The notes: a model not told the origin generated them from the letters alone. A stretch of DNA of 64,000 bases from Pseudonocardiaceae bacterium YIM PH 21723 (GCA_003600225.1 QZFT01000037.1:23860-87859); one strand, 5' to 3'; positions 1 to 12,051 are shown, counted from the first letter of the stretch. Translations and numbers: made by a program.

Positions 1-721
1 CGAGTTCGACTCGCTGCGCGAGTACGTGATCGGCGACGACGTGCGGTCCATCGACTGGCGGGCCACCGCCCGGGCCGCCGACGTCATGGTGCGGACCTGG
101 CGGCCGGAACGCAGCCAGCGGGTGCTCATCGTGCTGGACACCGGCCGGCTGTCCGCCGGCCGGGTGGGCGACGCACCCCGGTTGGACGCGGCCATGGACG
201 CGACGCTGCTGCTGTCGGTGCTCGCCACCCAGGCGGGTGACCGGGTGGACTTCCTGGCCGTCGACCGGCGGGTCCGGGCGAGCGTGCCCGGTGCCGCGCT
301 GCCGGACACGGTGAACGCCATGGCGCCCCTGGAGCCGGAACTGGTCGAGACCGACTACCGGCTGCTGACCAGCGAGATCCTCCGCCGGGCCCGGCAACGC
401 GCGCTCGTGGTACTGCTGACCGGACTGGACTCGGGGGCCATCCGGCAGGGACTGCTTCCGGTGCTGCCGATGCTCACCGCCCGGCACCGGGTCGTGCTGG
501 GCGCGGTCGGCGATCCGGCCATCGGCGCGCTGGCCCAGGGCCGGGATACCGTGCAGGCCGTCTACGAGGCGGCCGCCGCCGAACGCACGCTCGCGGAACG
601 CCGGGAGCTGACCCGGCTGCTCGGCACCCACGGTGTGCAGGTGGTGGATGCCGAGCCGGATCAGCTCCCGCCGCGACTGTCGGACATGTACCTGGCCCTC
701 AAGGCCGGTGGAACCCGCTAG
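1..721 (+). CDS. DUF58 domain protein, 3' part (5' end outside window)
   Basis: The gene enters the window already open; the frame reads EFDSLREYVIGDDVRSIDWRA from base 2 and ends with TAG at 719-721. GDDVRSIDWRATAR is the hallmark of DUF58 proteins, which usually act with a MoxR AAA+ ATPase. Downstream are a VWA-like strand (VLIVLDTGR) and a C-terminal alpha/beta region. By gene order it corresponds to M. tuberculosis Rv3693: the next conserved genes here are a minus-strand SpoIIM protein and a plus-strand RDD protein, like Rv3694c and Rv3695. A moxR gene is therefore expected just upstream, outside the window. It is distinct from the second DUF58 gene at 6497. The stop overlaps the end of the convergent RCC1 gene by 4 bases. 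Confidence 0.85.
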   Translation, partial: EFDSLREYVIGDDVRSIDWRATARAADVMVRTWRPERSQRVLIVLDTGRLSAGRVGDAPRLDAAMDATLLLSVLATQAGDRVDFLAVDRRVRASVPGAALPDTVNAMAPLEPELVETDYRLLTSEILRRARQRALVVLLTGLDSGAIRQGLLPVLPMLTARHRVVLGAVGDPAIGALAQGRDTVQAVYEAAAAERTLAERRELTRLLGTHGVQVVDAEPDQLPPRLSDMYLALKAGGTR

Positions 722-1746
722 CGCCGGGCCCGCTCCTTGTCGAGCGCCTGCCGGTCGGCCGACATCTGCGCGGTGACGCCGTCACCTGGCGTCGAGGCGA
801 CCGCCGACCGCGACTGCGCGGGCAGGGGACCGCGGCGAAGTGCCACGCTGAAGTAGTCACCGGCGGAGATGGCGGTGATCCCGCTCTTGGCCAGCTCGGG
901 TACAACGCTCTCCCCGGAGAAGTTGTAGCCCCACGCCACGACCGATCCGTCCGCCTTCAACGCCAGATCGTGCAGGCCACCGGCCGAGATGGCGGTGACG
1001 CCGCCGGAGACCTCGGGCGGGAGCGGCCGCAGCTGCTTGCCCCAGCTGATCACCGAACCGTTGGACTTCAGGGCCACGCTGCGCCAGGATCCGGCGGAGA
1101 CCGCGGTCACCCCGCTCTTGGCCTGCTCAGGCACCGTGGTCTCGCCGTATTCGTCCTTGTGCGACCAGGAGACCACCGAACCGTCCGCCTTCAGCACCAG
1201 CTGGTGGAAGTCGGCGTCGATCCCGCGGACGTCGGTGGTGGCCTCCGGCGGCACCGGGTCCCCGTACAGGCTCCAGGTCACCAGCGAGCCGTCCGACTTG
1301 ATCGCCAGGTCGTGATTGGATCCGGTGGCGATGGCGACGACCCCGCTCTTGGCCGCCTCGGGTACGTCCGGCCAGAACAGGCCCCACTCGATCACCGAGC
1401 CGTCCGCCTTCAGCGCCAGGCTCTTGGAGTAACTCGCCGCGATCGCGACGACCCCGCTGCGTGCCTCCGGCGGTACGGTGGCCTGCCCGTTGTCGTTCTT
1501 GCCCCAGGCGATCACCGAGCCGTCGGTCTTCAACGCCAGGACGTGGTTTCCGCCCGCGGCCACGGATACCACTCCGCTCTTAGCCGCCTCCGGAACGGTG
1601 GTCTGACCATCCTTGTTCTCACCCCAGGCGATGACGCCGCCGCCGTCCTCGGTGGCCGAGGCCTGCGGCGTCGTCAACACCGTTCCCGCCAGGAGTGCTA
1701 CCGCGGCCACCCACTTGTGGGCGCGCCGAATACGAGTCGAATTCAC
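718..1746 (-). CDS. Secreted RCC1-type beta-propeller protein, copy 1
   Basis: 342 residues. A Sec signal peptide is visible (basic RIRRAHK, hydrophobic VAAVALLAGTVL, likely cleavage near ASA-TE, residue ~32). The mature part is built from RCC1-like repeats ending in ALKADGSVIAWG-type strands, with SGVVAIAAG-type strands between. I count seven blades; the last lacks its WG strand and the N-terminal GGGVIAWG could supply it, which would close a seven-bladed propeller. The last ~35 residues (PAQSRSAVAS onward) are outside the repeat. Such extracellular propellers are usually protein- or glycan-binding; no catalytic motif is seen and the function is unknown. It is a tandem paralogue of the next gene. 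The pair sits between DUF58 and SpoIIM genes that are adjacent in mycobacteria. Confidence 0.8.
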   Translation of the reverse strand: MNSTRIRRAHKWVAAVALLAGTVLTTPQASATEDGGGVIAWGENKDGQTTVPEAAKSGVVSVAAGGNHVLALKTDGSVIAWGKNDNGQATVPPEARSGVVAIAASYSKSLALKADGSVIEWGLFWPDVPEAAKSGVVAIATGSNHDLAIKSDGSLVTWSLYGDPVPPEATTDVRGIDADFHQLVLKADGSVVSWSHKDEYGETTVPEQAKSGVTAVSAGSWRSVALKSNGSVISWGKQLRPLPPEVSGGVTAISAGGLHDLALKADGSVVAWGYNFSGESVVPELAKSGITAISAGDYFSVALRRGPLPAQSRSAVASTPGDGVTAQMSADRQALDKERARR

Positions 1747-1872
1747 CGTTCACCTTTCCCCAGGACGTCCGGCCCCAGCCCGGACTGATGGGGAAACGCT
1801 ATGGCAACGGACCGGCATCGCCCAGACTCCGATTGCCGGACACCGGCCGGTGGCGGAACCGGCCATTCGCGT

Positions 1873-2793
1873 CTAGCGCACCGGCCCGTTCCGGACGGCC
1901 ACGGTGAACGCCAGACCTGCTGAGATGGCGGTCACGCCGCTCTTCGCCTCGGCGGGAACCGTGGTGTCACCGCCGTACCCGTTGGTCCACATGACGACCG
2001 AGCCGTCCGACTTCAACGCCACGTCGTTCGAGAAGCTGGAGTCGATGGCGACGACTCCACTGGACACCTCGGCCGGCGGCGGCTGTAAGACGTCGCCCCA
2101 GACCAGCACGGATCCGTCGGACTTCAACGCGACACTGCGCCACGGCCCGGCCGAGACGGCGACCACGCCGCTGCTCGCCGCCGCGGGCACCGTGGTCTCG
2201 CCGTACTCGTCGTTGCGGGTCCAGGCGACCACCGAGCCGTCCGTCTTGGCCACCAGCATGTGGTAGTGGCAGGCCACCGCGCGGACACCGGTCATGGCGG
2301 CGGGCGGTACCGGCGTCGAATCGCCCCAGAGCACCACCGAGCCGTCCGCTTTGGCGACCAGGTTCTTGTACACGCCGGCGGAGATGGCGGTGACCCCGCT
2401 CTTGGCCTCGGCGGGCACCGCGAACGGGTGGCCCCAGTAGACCACCGAGCCGTCCGCCTTCAGCGCGAGGCTGTGCCAGGAGCCCGCCGCGATGGCGACG
2501 ACCCCGCTGCGCGCCTCCGGCGGAACTGTGGCCTGCCCCTCCTTGTTGTTACCCCAGGCGATCACCGAGCCGTCGGTCTTCAACGCCAGCACGTGGTTTC
2601 CGCCCGCGGCCACGGAGACCACGCCGCTCCTGGCCGCCTCCGGCACGGTCGTCTGACCGGAGGAGTTGTCTCCCCAGGCGATGACGCCGCCGCCCTCCCC
2701 GGCGGCTGCGGCCTCCGGTGCGAGGATCGTCCCCAGCAGCAGGACCGCCGTAGCCACCCATGCGCGGGCGCGCGGCACACTGATCGAACTCAC
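1873..2793 (-). CDS. Secreted RCC1-type beta-propeller protein, copy 2
   Basis: 306 residues, same architecture as its neighbour: signal peptide (basic PRARA, hydrophobic ATAVLLLGTIL, Ala-rich cleavage zone near residue 31), then seven RCC1-like repeats with ALKTDGSVIAWG and VAKADGSVVLWG strands. The N-terminal GGGVIAWG again looks like the closing strand for the last incomplete repeat (AISAGLAFTVAVRNG). It ends 9 residues after the final repeat, without the tail of copy 1. Long stretches of blades 1-2 are nearly identical between the copies, so the pair is a duplication. The 126-base gap to copy 1 shows no obvious terminator. Function unknown; extracellular binding is the likely role. Confidence 0.8.
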   Translation of the reverse strand: MSSISVPRARAWVATAVLLLGTILAPEAAAAGEGGGVIAWGDNSSGQTTVPEAARSGVVSVAAGGNHVLALKTDGSVIAWGNNKEGQATVPPEARSGVVAIAAGSWHSLALKADGSVVYWGHPFAVPAEAKSGVTAISAGVYKNLVAKADGSVVLWGDSTPVPPAAMTGVRAVACHYHMLVAKTDGSVVAWTRNDEYGETTVPAAASSGVVAVSAGPWRSVALKSDGSVLVWGDVLQPPPAEVSSGVVAIDSSFSNDVALKSDGSVVMWTNGYGGDTTVPAEAKSGVTAISAGLAFTVAVRNGPVR

Positions 2794-2860
2794 GATTCCC
2801 CCTTGCCCCAGTATGTGCGGGCAACGCTAGGGGAGCGGTCTGACATCCGGCAGACACCGG

Positions 2861-3865
2861 TCAGCCGGAGACCAGGTCCCCGGTCTCCCGATAGCGGGCG
2901 TCCAGGTCGCCGGTCTCGCCGGTCCGGGCGGCGCGGCGGCCCAAGACGAAGACGTACAGCAGAAAGGCCACCTCGGCGGTCACCCCGATGCCCACCCGGG
3001 CCCAGGTGGGCAGCCCCGACGGCGTCACGAAGCCCTCGATGGCGCCGCACACCGCCAGGGTGCAGGCCAGGCCGAGGACCGCGACGACCACGGACCGGCC
3101 CTGTTCCGCCAGCGCGTCCGCCCGGGAGCGCGGGCCCGGGTCGATGACCGTCCAGCCCAGTTTCAAACCGGTGCCCGCGGCGACGAACACGCAGGTCAGC
3201 TCCAGCAGCCCGTGCGGGAGGATGAGCCCGAAGAACACGTCGAGGCGGTCGGCGGCGGCCATCAGCCCGGCCGAGACCCCCAGGTTGGCCGCGTTCTGCC
3301 ACAGGATGAACAGCACCGGCAGGCCGAGCACGCCCAGCAGCAGGCAACCGGCCGCCACCCAGGCGTTGTTGGTCCACACGTGCGCGGCGAAGGAGGCCGC
3401 CGGGCCGGTCGAGTAGTAGGTCTCGAATTTCCCACCCGGACGGGTGAGTTCGCGGATCTCGTCCGGGGCGGCGATCGTCGCCTGCACCTCCGGGTTGGCC
3501 GTCACCCAGGCCGCCAGCAGTCCGGAGACCAGGGTGCACAGCACCGCCACCGGAACCCACCAGGCAGCCGCCCGATAGAGCACCGCCGGGTACCGCCGGG
3601 CGAAGAAGTGGCCGATCTCCGCCCAGGCCGGGGTGGACGTGCCGGTGATCGCCGCGCGGCCTTGCGCGACGACGGTGGACAGCCGGGCAAGGAGTACCGG
3701 ATCGGGTGCCGTGGACCGCACCAGCGACAGGTGCGTCGCGGTCTGCTGGTAGAGCGCCACGAGGTCGTCCGCCTCGGCGCCGGTCAGCCGCCTGCCCCGG
3801 CGGGACAGCGCCGCCAGGCGATCCCACTGCGCGCCGTGCGCAGCGGTGAACGCGTCGATGTCCAC
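2861..3865 (-). CDS. Stage II sporulation protein M family (SpoIIM/DUF95) membrane protein
   Basis: 334 residues from GTG at 3865. That start is preferred because GGGGAGG lies five bases before it; the frame stays open much further upstream but only antisense to the RDD gene. The protein has a soluble N-terminal helical region (VDIDAFTAAHGAQWDRL) and then several membrane segments (AAAWWVPVAVLCTLVSGLLAAW, TNNAWVAAGCLLLGVLGLPVLFILW, SVVVAVLGLACTLAVCGAIEG, GVTAEVAFLLYVFVLG), with the LPHGLLEL motif typical of the family. Actinobacterial members do not imply sporulation; they co-occur with RDD and MoxR/DUF58 genes. It is divergent from the RDD gene (60-base gap) and is a positional match to Rv3694c. 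Confidence 0.85.
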   Translation of the reverse strand: MDIDAFTAAHGAQWDRLAALSRRGRRLTGAEADDLVALYQQTATHLSLVRSTAPDPVLLARLSTVVAQGRAAITGTSTPAWAEIGHFFARRYPAVLYRAAAWWVPVAVLCTLVSGLLAAWVTANPEVQATIAAPDEIRELTRPGGKFETYYSTGPAASFAAHVWTNNAWVAAGCLLLGVLGLPVLFILWQNAANLGVSAGLMAAADRLDVFFGLILPHGLLELTCVFVAAGTGLKLGWTVIDPGPRSRADALAEQGRSVVVAVLGLACTLAVCGAIEGFVTPSGLPTWARVGIGVTAEVAFLLYVFVLGRRAARTGETGDLDARYRETGDLVSG

Positions 3866-3925
3866 TCGCACCTCCCCAGCTGGGACCATAATCGCATCAA
3901 CCGACCTGGGGAGTGGAAAGACGGT

Positions 3926-4669
3926 ATGTCGCAGATCATCACCGGGGACGCGGTGCCCCTGGAACTCCGCGAGGCCCGCCTCGCCAGCCGTGGCGTGGCC
4001 TACGCGCTGGACCTGATGATCGTCGTCATCGGGTTCATCATCGGGCTGATCCTGTTCGTCGGGCTGATGCCCGAGCGGGACCTGTCGCTGGCGCAGACCC
4101 TCACGCTGGTCTACCTGATCGCCATGCTGGTCGGGCTGCCCACCCTGGTGGAGACGCTGAGCTCCGGCCGCTCCCTGGGCAAGCTGATCATGGGCCTGCG
4201 GGTGGTGCGGGACGACGGTGGCCCGATCCGGTTCCGGCACGCGCTGGTGCGCTCCCTCTCCGGGTTCTTCGTGGACTTCTGGGCGTTGGGCCTGTTCGGC
4301 GCGGTCGCGGCGATCACCTCGCTGATCTCGCCGCGCGGCAAGCGGGTCGGCGACTACCTGGCGGGCACCGTGGTCATCCGGGTACGCGCGCCGCGAGCCG
4401 GGCACCCCGGGTGGATCACCATGCCGGACGGGTACGCGGAGTGGGCCGCCGGGCTCAACGTGCGGGTGGTGCCCGACGACCTGGCGCTGTCGGTGCGGCA
4501 GTTCCTCGGCCGGGCACACGAGCTGACCCTCAGCGCGCGGACCAGCCTCGGCCGGCGGCTCGCCGGTGAGGTCGCCGCCCACCTGGGAATCGGCCCGGAT
4601 CCGTCGATGCACCCGGAGCTCTACCTGGCCGCCGTGCTGGCCGAACGCCGTCGCAGGGCCGAACTGTGA
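3926..4669 (+). CDS. RDD family membrane protein
   Basis: 247 residues, ATG at 3926. The RDD domain lies at residues ~15-150: the family Arg is in LASRGVAYALDLMIV, followed by membrane segments (IVVIGFIIGLILFVGLM, LVYLIAMLVGLPTLVE), the conserved GRSLGKLIMGLRVV and RHALVRSL, and SPRGKRVGDYLAGTVVI. A soluble C-terminal region of ~90 residues follows. RDD proteins are poorly characterised; some act in ion exchange or envelope processes. It is divergent from the SpoIIM gene and overlaps mobA by 4 bases (GTGA), so mobA is probably co-translated with it. Positional match to Rv3695. Confidence 0.85.
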   Translation: MSQIITGDAVPLELREARLASRGVAYALDLMIVVIGFIIGLILFVGLMPERDLSLAQTLTLVYLIAMLVGLPTLVETLSSGRSLGKLIMGLRVVRDDGGPIRFRHALVRSLSGFFVDFWALGLFGAVAAITSLISPRGKRVGDYLAGTVVIRVRAPRAGHPGWITMPDGYAEWAAGLNVRVVPDDLALSVRQFLGRAHELTLSARTSLGRRLAGEVAAHLGIGPDPSMHPELYLAAVLAERRRRAEL

Positions 4670-5337
4670 CCAGCGACGCAGTAAGGGGCACCCACCCTCC
4701 ACTCAACGCAGTAAGGGGCACCCTCACAGCGTTGAACGCAGGAAGGGGCACCCTTACTCGGTTCAGCGCGGTGATCCTGGCCGGCGGTGCCGGGATCAGG
4801 CTGGGCGGTGTGGACAAGGCGGCCGTCGAGCTGGACGGACGGTCCCTGCTGAGCCGGGCGCTGGCGGCCGTTCAGGGCGCCGAGCAGGTCGTGGTGGTGG
4901 GTCCTGAGCGGGACGGATTCGCCGTCGACTGGGCGTGCGAGGACCCGCCCGGCGGTGGTCCGGCGGCCGCGTTGGCGGCGGGGGTGGAGCGGCTGTCGGG
5001 GGTAACCACTACGGTTATGGCACTCGCGGTGGACCATCCCGGGGTGGGACAGGCCACAGTTGAGCGGTTGATTCGCGCGCTCTGGGCAGATTCTCAGGCA
5101 GCCGGAGCCCTGCTCATGGATGATGGGGACGCGAGAACCACGCAGTGGCTGGTCAGCGCCTGGCGTTACCCGGCCCTTCGGGCGGCGTTGTCCGGTGAGA
5201 TGACTGGACGGGCGCTGCGCCGGGTACTCGGCGGTCTGCCGATGATCAGCGTGGCTGCCACGGGCGCGGAGAGCGCCGACGTGGACACGCCCGCCGATCT
5301 CGCCGACTGGCAGGCCCGGCTGACTACTGACATGTGA
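4666..5337 (+). CDS. mobA: Molybdenum cofactor guanylyltransferase MobA-like
   Basis: 223 residues. MobA attaches GMP to molybdopterin. The nucleotide-binding signature is VILAGGAGIRLGGVDKAAVEL, with SADVDTPADLADW near the C-terminus. The GTG at 4666 overlaps the RDD stop, implying coupled translation. The first ~32 residues are abnormal: they consist of three ten-residue repeats (DAVRGTHPPL, NAVRGTLTAL, NAGRGTLTRF) encoded by a 30-bp tandem DNA repeat, and the conserved domain begins immediately after (SAVILAGG). The family normally starts within a few residues of LAGG, so the repeat looks like an in-frame insertion. Alternatively translation starts inside or after the repeat, although no good internal start is visible. 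No other molybdopterin genes are in the window. Confidence 0.8.
   Translation: MTSDAVRGTHPPLNAVRGTLTALNAGRGTLTRFSAVILAGGAGIRLGGVDKAAVELDGRSLLSRALAAVQGAEQVVVVGPERDGFAVDWACEDPPGGGPAAALAAGVERLSGVTTTVMALAVDHPGVGQATVERLIRALWADSQAAGALLMDDGDARTTQWLVSAWRYPALRAALSGEMTGRALRRVLGGLPMISVAATGAESADVDTPADLADWQARLTTDM
4676..4753 (+). repeat. Three 30-bp tandem repeats inside the start of mobA
   Basis: ACGCAGTAAGGGGCACCC occurs at 4676-4693 and 4706-4723, with a one-base variant (GGAAGG) at 4736-4753, at exactly 30-base spacing. The period keeps the mobA frame open and encodes a ten-residue repeat. The unit contains a self-complementary GTAAGGG/CCCTTAC tendency (visible at 4742-4757), like small mobile or palindromic repeats of actinobacteria. 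Confidence 0.85.
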
Positions 5338-5351
5338 TCGATGGAGGACGA

Positions 5352-6497
5352 GTGACAGAGCCTGGCGCCGAGCAGCAGGGCAACCCCAGCCCTCCGGCCA
5401 ACGACGCTCGACTGCTGGAGCGCACGGTCTTCGAGGTGAAGCGGGTCATCGTCGGCCAGGATCGCCTGGTCGAGCGGATGCTGGTCGGCCTGCTGGCCAA
5501 GGGCCACATCCTCCTCGAAGGTGTGCCCGGTGTGGCCAAGACCCTCGCGGTGGAGACCTTCGCGACCGTGGTCGGTGGCTCCTTCTCCCGCCTGCAGTTC
5601 ACCCCGGACCTGGTGCCTGCCGACCTGCTCGGCACCCGCATCTACCGGCAGAGCAGCGAGGCCTTCGACGTGGAGCTCGGCCCGGTGGTGGCCAACTTCG
5701 TGCTCGCCGACGAGATCAACCGCGCGCCGGCCAAGGTGCAGTCCGCGCTGCTGGAGGTCATGGCCGAACGGCACGTGTCCCTCGGTGGCAAGACCTTCCC
5801 GATGCCCGACCCGTTCCTGGTGCTCGCCACGCAGAACCCGATCGAGAACGAGGGCGTCTACCCGCTGCCCGAGGCGCAGCGGGACCGCTTCCTGTTCAAG
5901 ATCATCGTGGAGTACCCCACGGTGGAGGAGGAGCGGGAGATCATCTACCGGATGGGTGTGCACCCGCCGGTCCCGCAGCAGGTGCTCAGCCCGCAGGAGC
6001 TGACCCGGCTGCAGGAGGTCGCCGGCCAGGTGTTCGTGCACCACGCGCTGGTGGATTACGTGGTGCGCCTGGTCCTGGCCACCCGTACCCCCGCCGAGCA
6101 CGGCCTGTCCGACGTCGCCGGCTGGATCGCCTACGGTGCCTCCCCGCGTGCGTCCCTGGGCATCGTGGCCGCATCCCGGGCGCTCGCCCTGGTCCGCGGC
6201 CGGGACTACGTGCTCCCGCAGGACATCGTGGACGTGGTGCCGGACGTGCTGCGCCACCGCCTGGTGCTGTCCTACGACGCGCTCGCCGACTCGGTTCCGG
6301 TGGACCACATCGTCAACCGCGTGTTGCAGACCGTGCCGTTGCCGCAGGTCTCCGCCCGCCCGCAGGTCCAGCAGCCGCCGGCCCCGGCGGCCCCCGTTCC
6401 CACCGGTGCTGAGCCGATCGGCAACACCCAGCAGTTCAACGTGACCCCGGCGCCCGGCTTCCCGGCGCCCGCCGCCCCGGCCCCGGGACAGCAGTAG
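5352..6497 (+). CDS. moxR1: MoxR-type AAA+ ATPase
   Basis: 381 residues from GTG at 5352, chosen because GGAGG lies at 5343-5347. An in-frame GTG at 5334 overlaps the mobA stop but has no ribosome site. Walker A is GVPGVAKT, Walker B VLADEINRAPAKVQSALLEVM, and sensor 1 is LATQNPIENEG. The C-terminal ~45 residues are a Pro/Ala-rich tail. MoxR ATPases act as chaperone-like motors with VWA and DUF58 partners. It heads a tight operon with a DUF58 gene (1-base overlap) and a VWA gene, matching Rv1479-Rv1481 in M. tuberculosis. Confidence 0.92.
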   Translation: MTEPGAEQQGNPSPPANDARLLERTVFEVKRVIVGQDRLVERMLVGLLAKGHILLEGVPGVAKTLAVETFATVVGGSFSRLQFTPDLVPADLLGTRIYRQSSEAFDVELGPVVANFVLADEINRAPAKVQSALLEVMAERHVSLGGKTFPMPDPFLVLATQNPIENEGVYPLPEAQRDRFLFKIIVEYPTVEEEREIIYRMGVHPPVPQQVLSPQELTRLQEVAGQVFVHHALVDYVVRLVLATRTPAEHGLSDVAGWIAYGASPRASLGIVAASRALALVRGRDYVLPQDIVDVVPDVLRHRLVLSYDALADSVPVDHIVNRVLQTVPLPQVSARPQVQQPPAPAAPVPTGAEPIGNTQQFNVTPAPGFPAPAAPAPGQQ

Positions 6498-7429
6498 TGA
6501 CCCAGGCCGAGGCCCGGCCCAGCTGGGCGCCACCGGAACTGGCCGACGGCCGGCTGGACGCCGGTCTGCGCACCCTGGAACTGGACGTCCGGCGCCGGTT
6601 GGACGGCCTGTTGCAGGGCAACCACCTGGGACTGGTTCCCGGGCCCGGCAGCGAGCCGGGGGAGGCGCGGCCCTACCAGCCAGGCGACGACGTGCGCCGG
6701 ATGGACTGGTCGGTCACCGCGCGCACCTCGGTGCCGCACATCCGGGAGACCATCGCCGACCGGGAGCTGGAGACCTGGGTGGCGCTGGACCTGTCGCCCA
6801 GCCTGGATTTCGGCACCGCCGCCTGCCTCAAGCGGGAACTCGCGGTGGCCGCGCTCGCCGCGATCACCCATCTGACCCGTGGCGGCGGCAACCGGATCGG
6901 CGCCCTGGTATCGACCGGCGAGGACACCCAGCGCATCCCGGCCCGCGGTGGGCTGGCACACGCGCAGACCATGCTGCGCCGGGTCGCGGGCACCGCGCCC
7001 GCCCCGGAGGGCACCCGCGGCGATCTGGCCGCGTTGCTGGAGCAACTGCGCAGGCCACCGCGCCGCCGTGGGCTGATCGTGGTGATCTCCGACTTCCTCG
7101 GCGGCCTGGAGTGGCAGCGGCCGCTGCGGGCGTTGTCCGCCCGGCACGACCTGCTGGCCATCGAGGTCATCGACCCCCGTGACCTGGAACTGCCCGACGT
7201 GGGCACCGTGGTGCTCGCCGACCCGGAGACCGGGCGGCAGCGCGAGGTGCACACCACCCCGCTGTTGTGCCGCGAGTTCGCCGCTGCGGCGGCCGCGCAC
7301 CGCGATGCGGTGGCCGCCGGCCTGCGACAGGCGGGCGCCGGTCATCTGGTGCTGCGCACGGACTCCGACTGGGTCGCCGATATCGTCCGTTTCGTCGTCG
7401 CTCGAAAGAGGAACTGGTCCGGATCGTGA
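6497..7429 (+). CDS. DUF58 domain protein of the moxR operon
   Basis: 310 residues, GTG at 6497 overlapping the moxR stop by one base. The DUF58 hallmark is at residues ~55-75 (PGSEPGEARPYQPGDDVRRMDWSVTAR), followed by a VWA-like fold (TWVALDLSPSLDFG; IVVISDFLGG). It is a cytoplasmic partner of MoxR, presumably linking it to a membrane VWA protein. The last codons overlap the VWA gene by 4 bases (GTGA). Positional match to Rv1480. It is only distantly similar to the DUF58 protein at the start of the window. Confidence 0.9.
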   Translation: MTQAEARPSWAPPELADGRLDAGLRTLELDVRRRLDGLLQGNHLGLVPGPGSEPGEARPYQPGDDVRRMDWSVTARTSVPHIRETIADRELETWVALDLSPSLDFGTAACLKRELAVAALAAITHLTRGGGNRIGALVSTGEDTQRIPARGGLAHAQTMLRRVAGTAPAPEGTRGDLAALLEQLRRPPRRRGLIVVISDFLGGLEWQRPLRALSARHDLLAIEVIDPRDLELPDVGTVVLADPETGRQREVHTTPLLCREFAAAAAAHRDAVAAGLRQAGAGHLVLRTDSDWVADIVRFVVARKRNWSGS

Positions 7430-8403
7430 GTTTTGCCCACCCGTGGAACTTCCTGTTGCTGCTCGTGGTGGCCGGTCTGGTCGCCGGATACCTGCTCGCG
7501 CAGCGGGCCAAGAAGCGCAACACGCTGCGCTTCGCCAACCTGGAGCTCCTTGAGCGGGTGATGCCGAAACGGCAGGGCTGGTGGCGGTTCGCTCCGGTGG
7601 CGTTGCTGCTGGTCGGCATGCTGTTGCTGGTGGTCGCCCTCGCCGGTCCGCAGGCGCAGCAGAAGGTGCCGCGCAACCGCGCCACGGTGATGCTGGTGAT
7701 CGACGTATCGCTGTCCATGAAGGCCACCGACGTCGCCCCGACCCGGCTGGCCGCGGCCCAGGCGGCGGCCAAGCAGTTCGCCGACGACCTGACCCCCGGG
7801 GTGAACCTGGGTCTGCTGTCGTTCGCCGCGTCGGCCACCATCCTGGTCTCGCCGACCACCGAGCGGACCAGCGTGAAGCAGGCCATCGACAACCTGCACC
7901 TCGCGGAGGCCACCGCCACCGGTGAGGCCGTTTTCGCCGCGTTGAACGGCATCGAGAGCTTCTCCACTGCGGTCGGTGGGGTGGACGGCGCGCCGCCGGC
8001 CCGGATCGTGCTGATGAGTGACGGCAAGCAGACCGTGCCCTCGCAGGACACTAGCGGCCCGCGTGGTGCGTTCACCGCGGCCAAGCAGGCCAAGGAGAAG
8101 GGTGTGCCGATCTCGGCGATCTCCTTCGGCACGCGGGGCGGCTCGATCGTGTTGGAGGGCGCCGAGCGTCCGGTGCCGGTGGACGACGAATCCCTGGAGC
8201 AGATCGGCAAGCTGTCCGGTGGCCAGTTCTACAAGGCGGCCAGCGCGGAGCAGCTCCGGCAGGTGTACGCGACCCTCGGCGAGCAGATCGGCTACGAGAT
8301 CAAGCAGACCGACGCCAGCCGCCCCTGGCTGCTGTTCGGCGTCCTGTCGCTGATCGTCGCCATCGGCGGCGCCCTGGCGATCGGCCACCGCCTCCCCACC
8401 TGA
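7426..8403 (+). CDS. VWA domain membrane protein (BatA-like)
   Basis: 325 residues from GTG at 7426, which overlaps the DUF58 stop by 4 bases; the frame is open upstream but only as a shadow of that gene. Topology: N-terminal membrane helix (NFLLLLVVAGLVAGYLLA), a second at ~47-70 (FAPVALLLVGMLLLVVALAG), the VWA domain and a C-terminal helix (WLLFGVLSLIVAIGGALAIG). The MIDAS metal site is intact: DxSxS at D93-S97 (VIDVSLS), Thr in ATATGEAVF and Asp in MSDGKQT. It is likely the membrane effector of the MoxR/DUF58 system, as in Rv1481. A strong hairpin follows it. Confidence 0.9.
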   Translation: MSFAHPWNFLLLLVVAGLVAGYLLAQRAKKRNTLRFANLELLERVMPKRQGWWRFAPVALLLVGMLLLVVALAGPQAQQKVPRNRATVMLVIDVSLSMKATDVAPTRLAAAQAAAKQFADDLTPGVNLGLLSFAASATILVSPTTERTSVKQAIDNLHLAEATATGEAVFAALNGIESFSTAVGGVDGAPPARIVLMSDGKQTVPSQDTSGPRGAFTAAKQAKEKGVPISAISFGTRGGSIVLEGAERPVPVDDESLEQIGKLSGGQFYKAASAEQLRQVYATLGEQIGYEIKQTDASRPWLLFGVLSLIVAIGGALAIGHRLPT

Positions 8404-8413
8404 TCACAGTCCT

Positions 8414-8459
8414 CCGAAGTTGACGATGTTCGGGCGAAGCCGAACATCGTCAACTTCGG
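8414..8459. terminator. Perfect 20-bp-stem palindrome between convergent genes
   Basis: Arms CCGAAGTTGACGATGTTCGG (8414-8433) and its exact complement (8440-8459) are separated by GCGAAG. It lies between convergent stops (8403 and 8462), so it can serve as a bidirectional terminator. The stem resembles the palindromes at 18029 and 40858, so it belongs to a dispersed family. Confidence 0.85.
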
Positions 8460-8461
8460 GA

Positions 8462-11977
<3,516 letters not shown>

Positions 11978-12008
11978 GTTGTTTATCGGCCAGCTGATCG
12001 CTCGGGCA

Positions 12009-12051
12009 GGCCTTCGGCCCACCCTCGCTGGATCAGAGGGGCTTCGCCCCT
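12009..12051. repeat. Hairpins in the fabG1-inhA gap
   Basis: GGCC-TTC-GGCC (12009-12019) and AGGGGCTTCGCCCCT (12037-12051) form short strong hairpins with UUCG-like loops, followed by the GC-rich run GGCGCGCCGCGCCGGCC. They lie between two co-oriented genes of one pathway. They may attenuate read-through or stabilise the upstream message. Confidence 0.6.

Noticed and set aside
2861..4702. A 613-codon open frame on the minus strand spanning the RDD gene
   Set aside because: Only the part from 3865 down is SpoIIM-like; the rest is the antisense of the RDD gene and lacks a ribosome site at its start.
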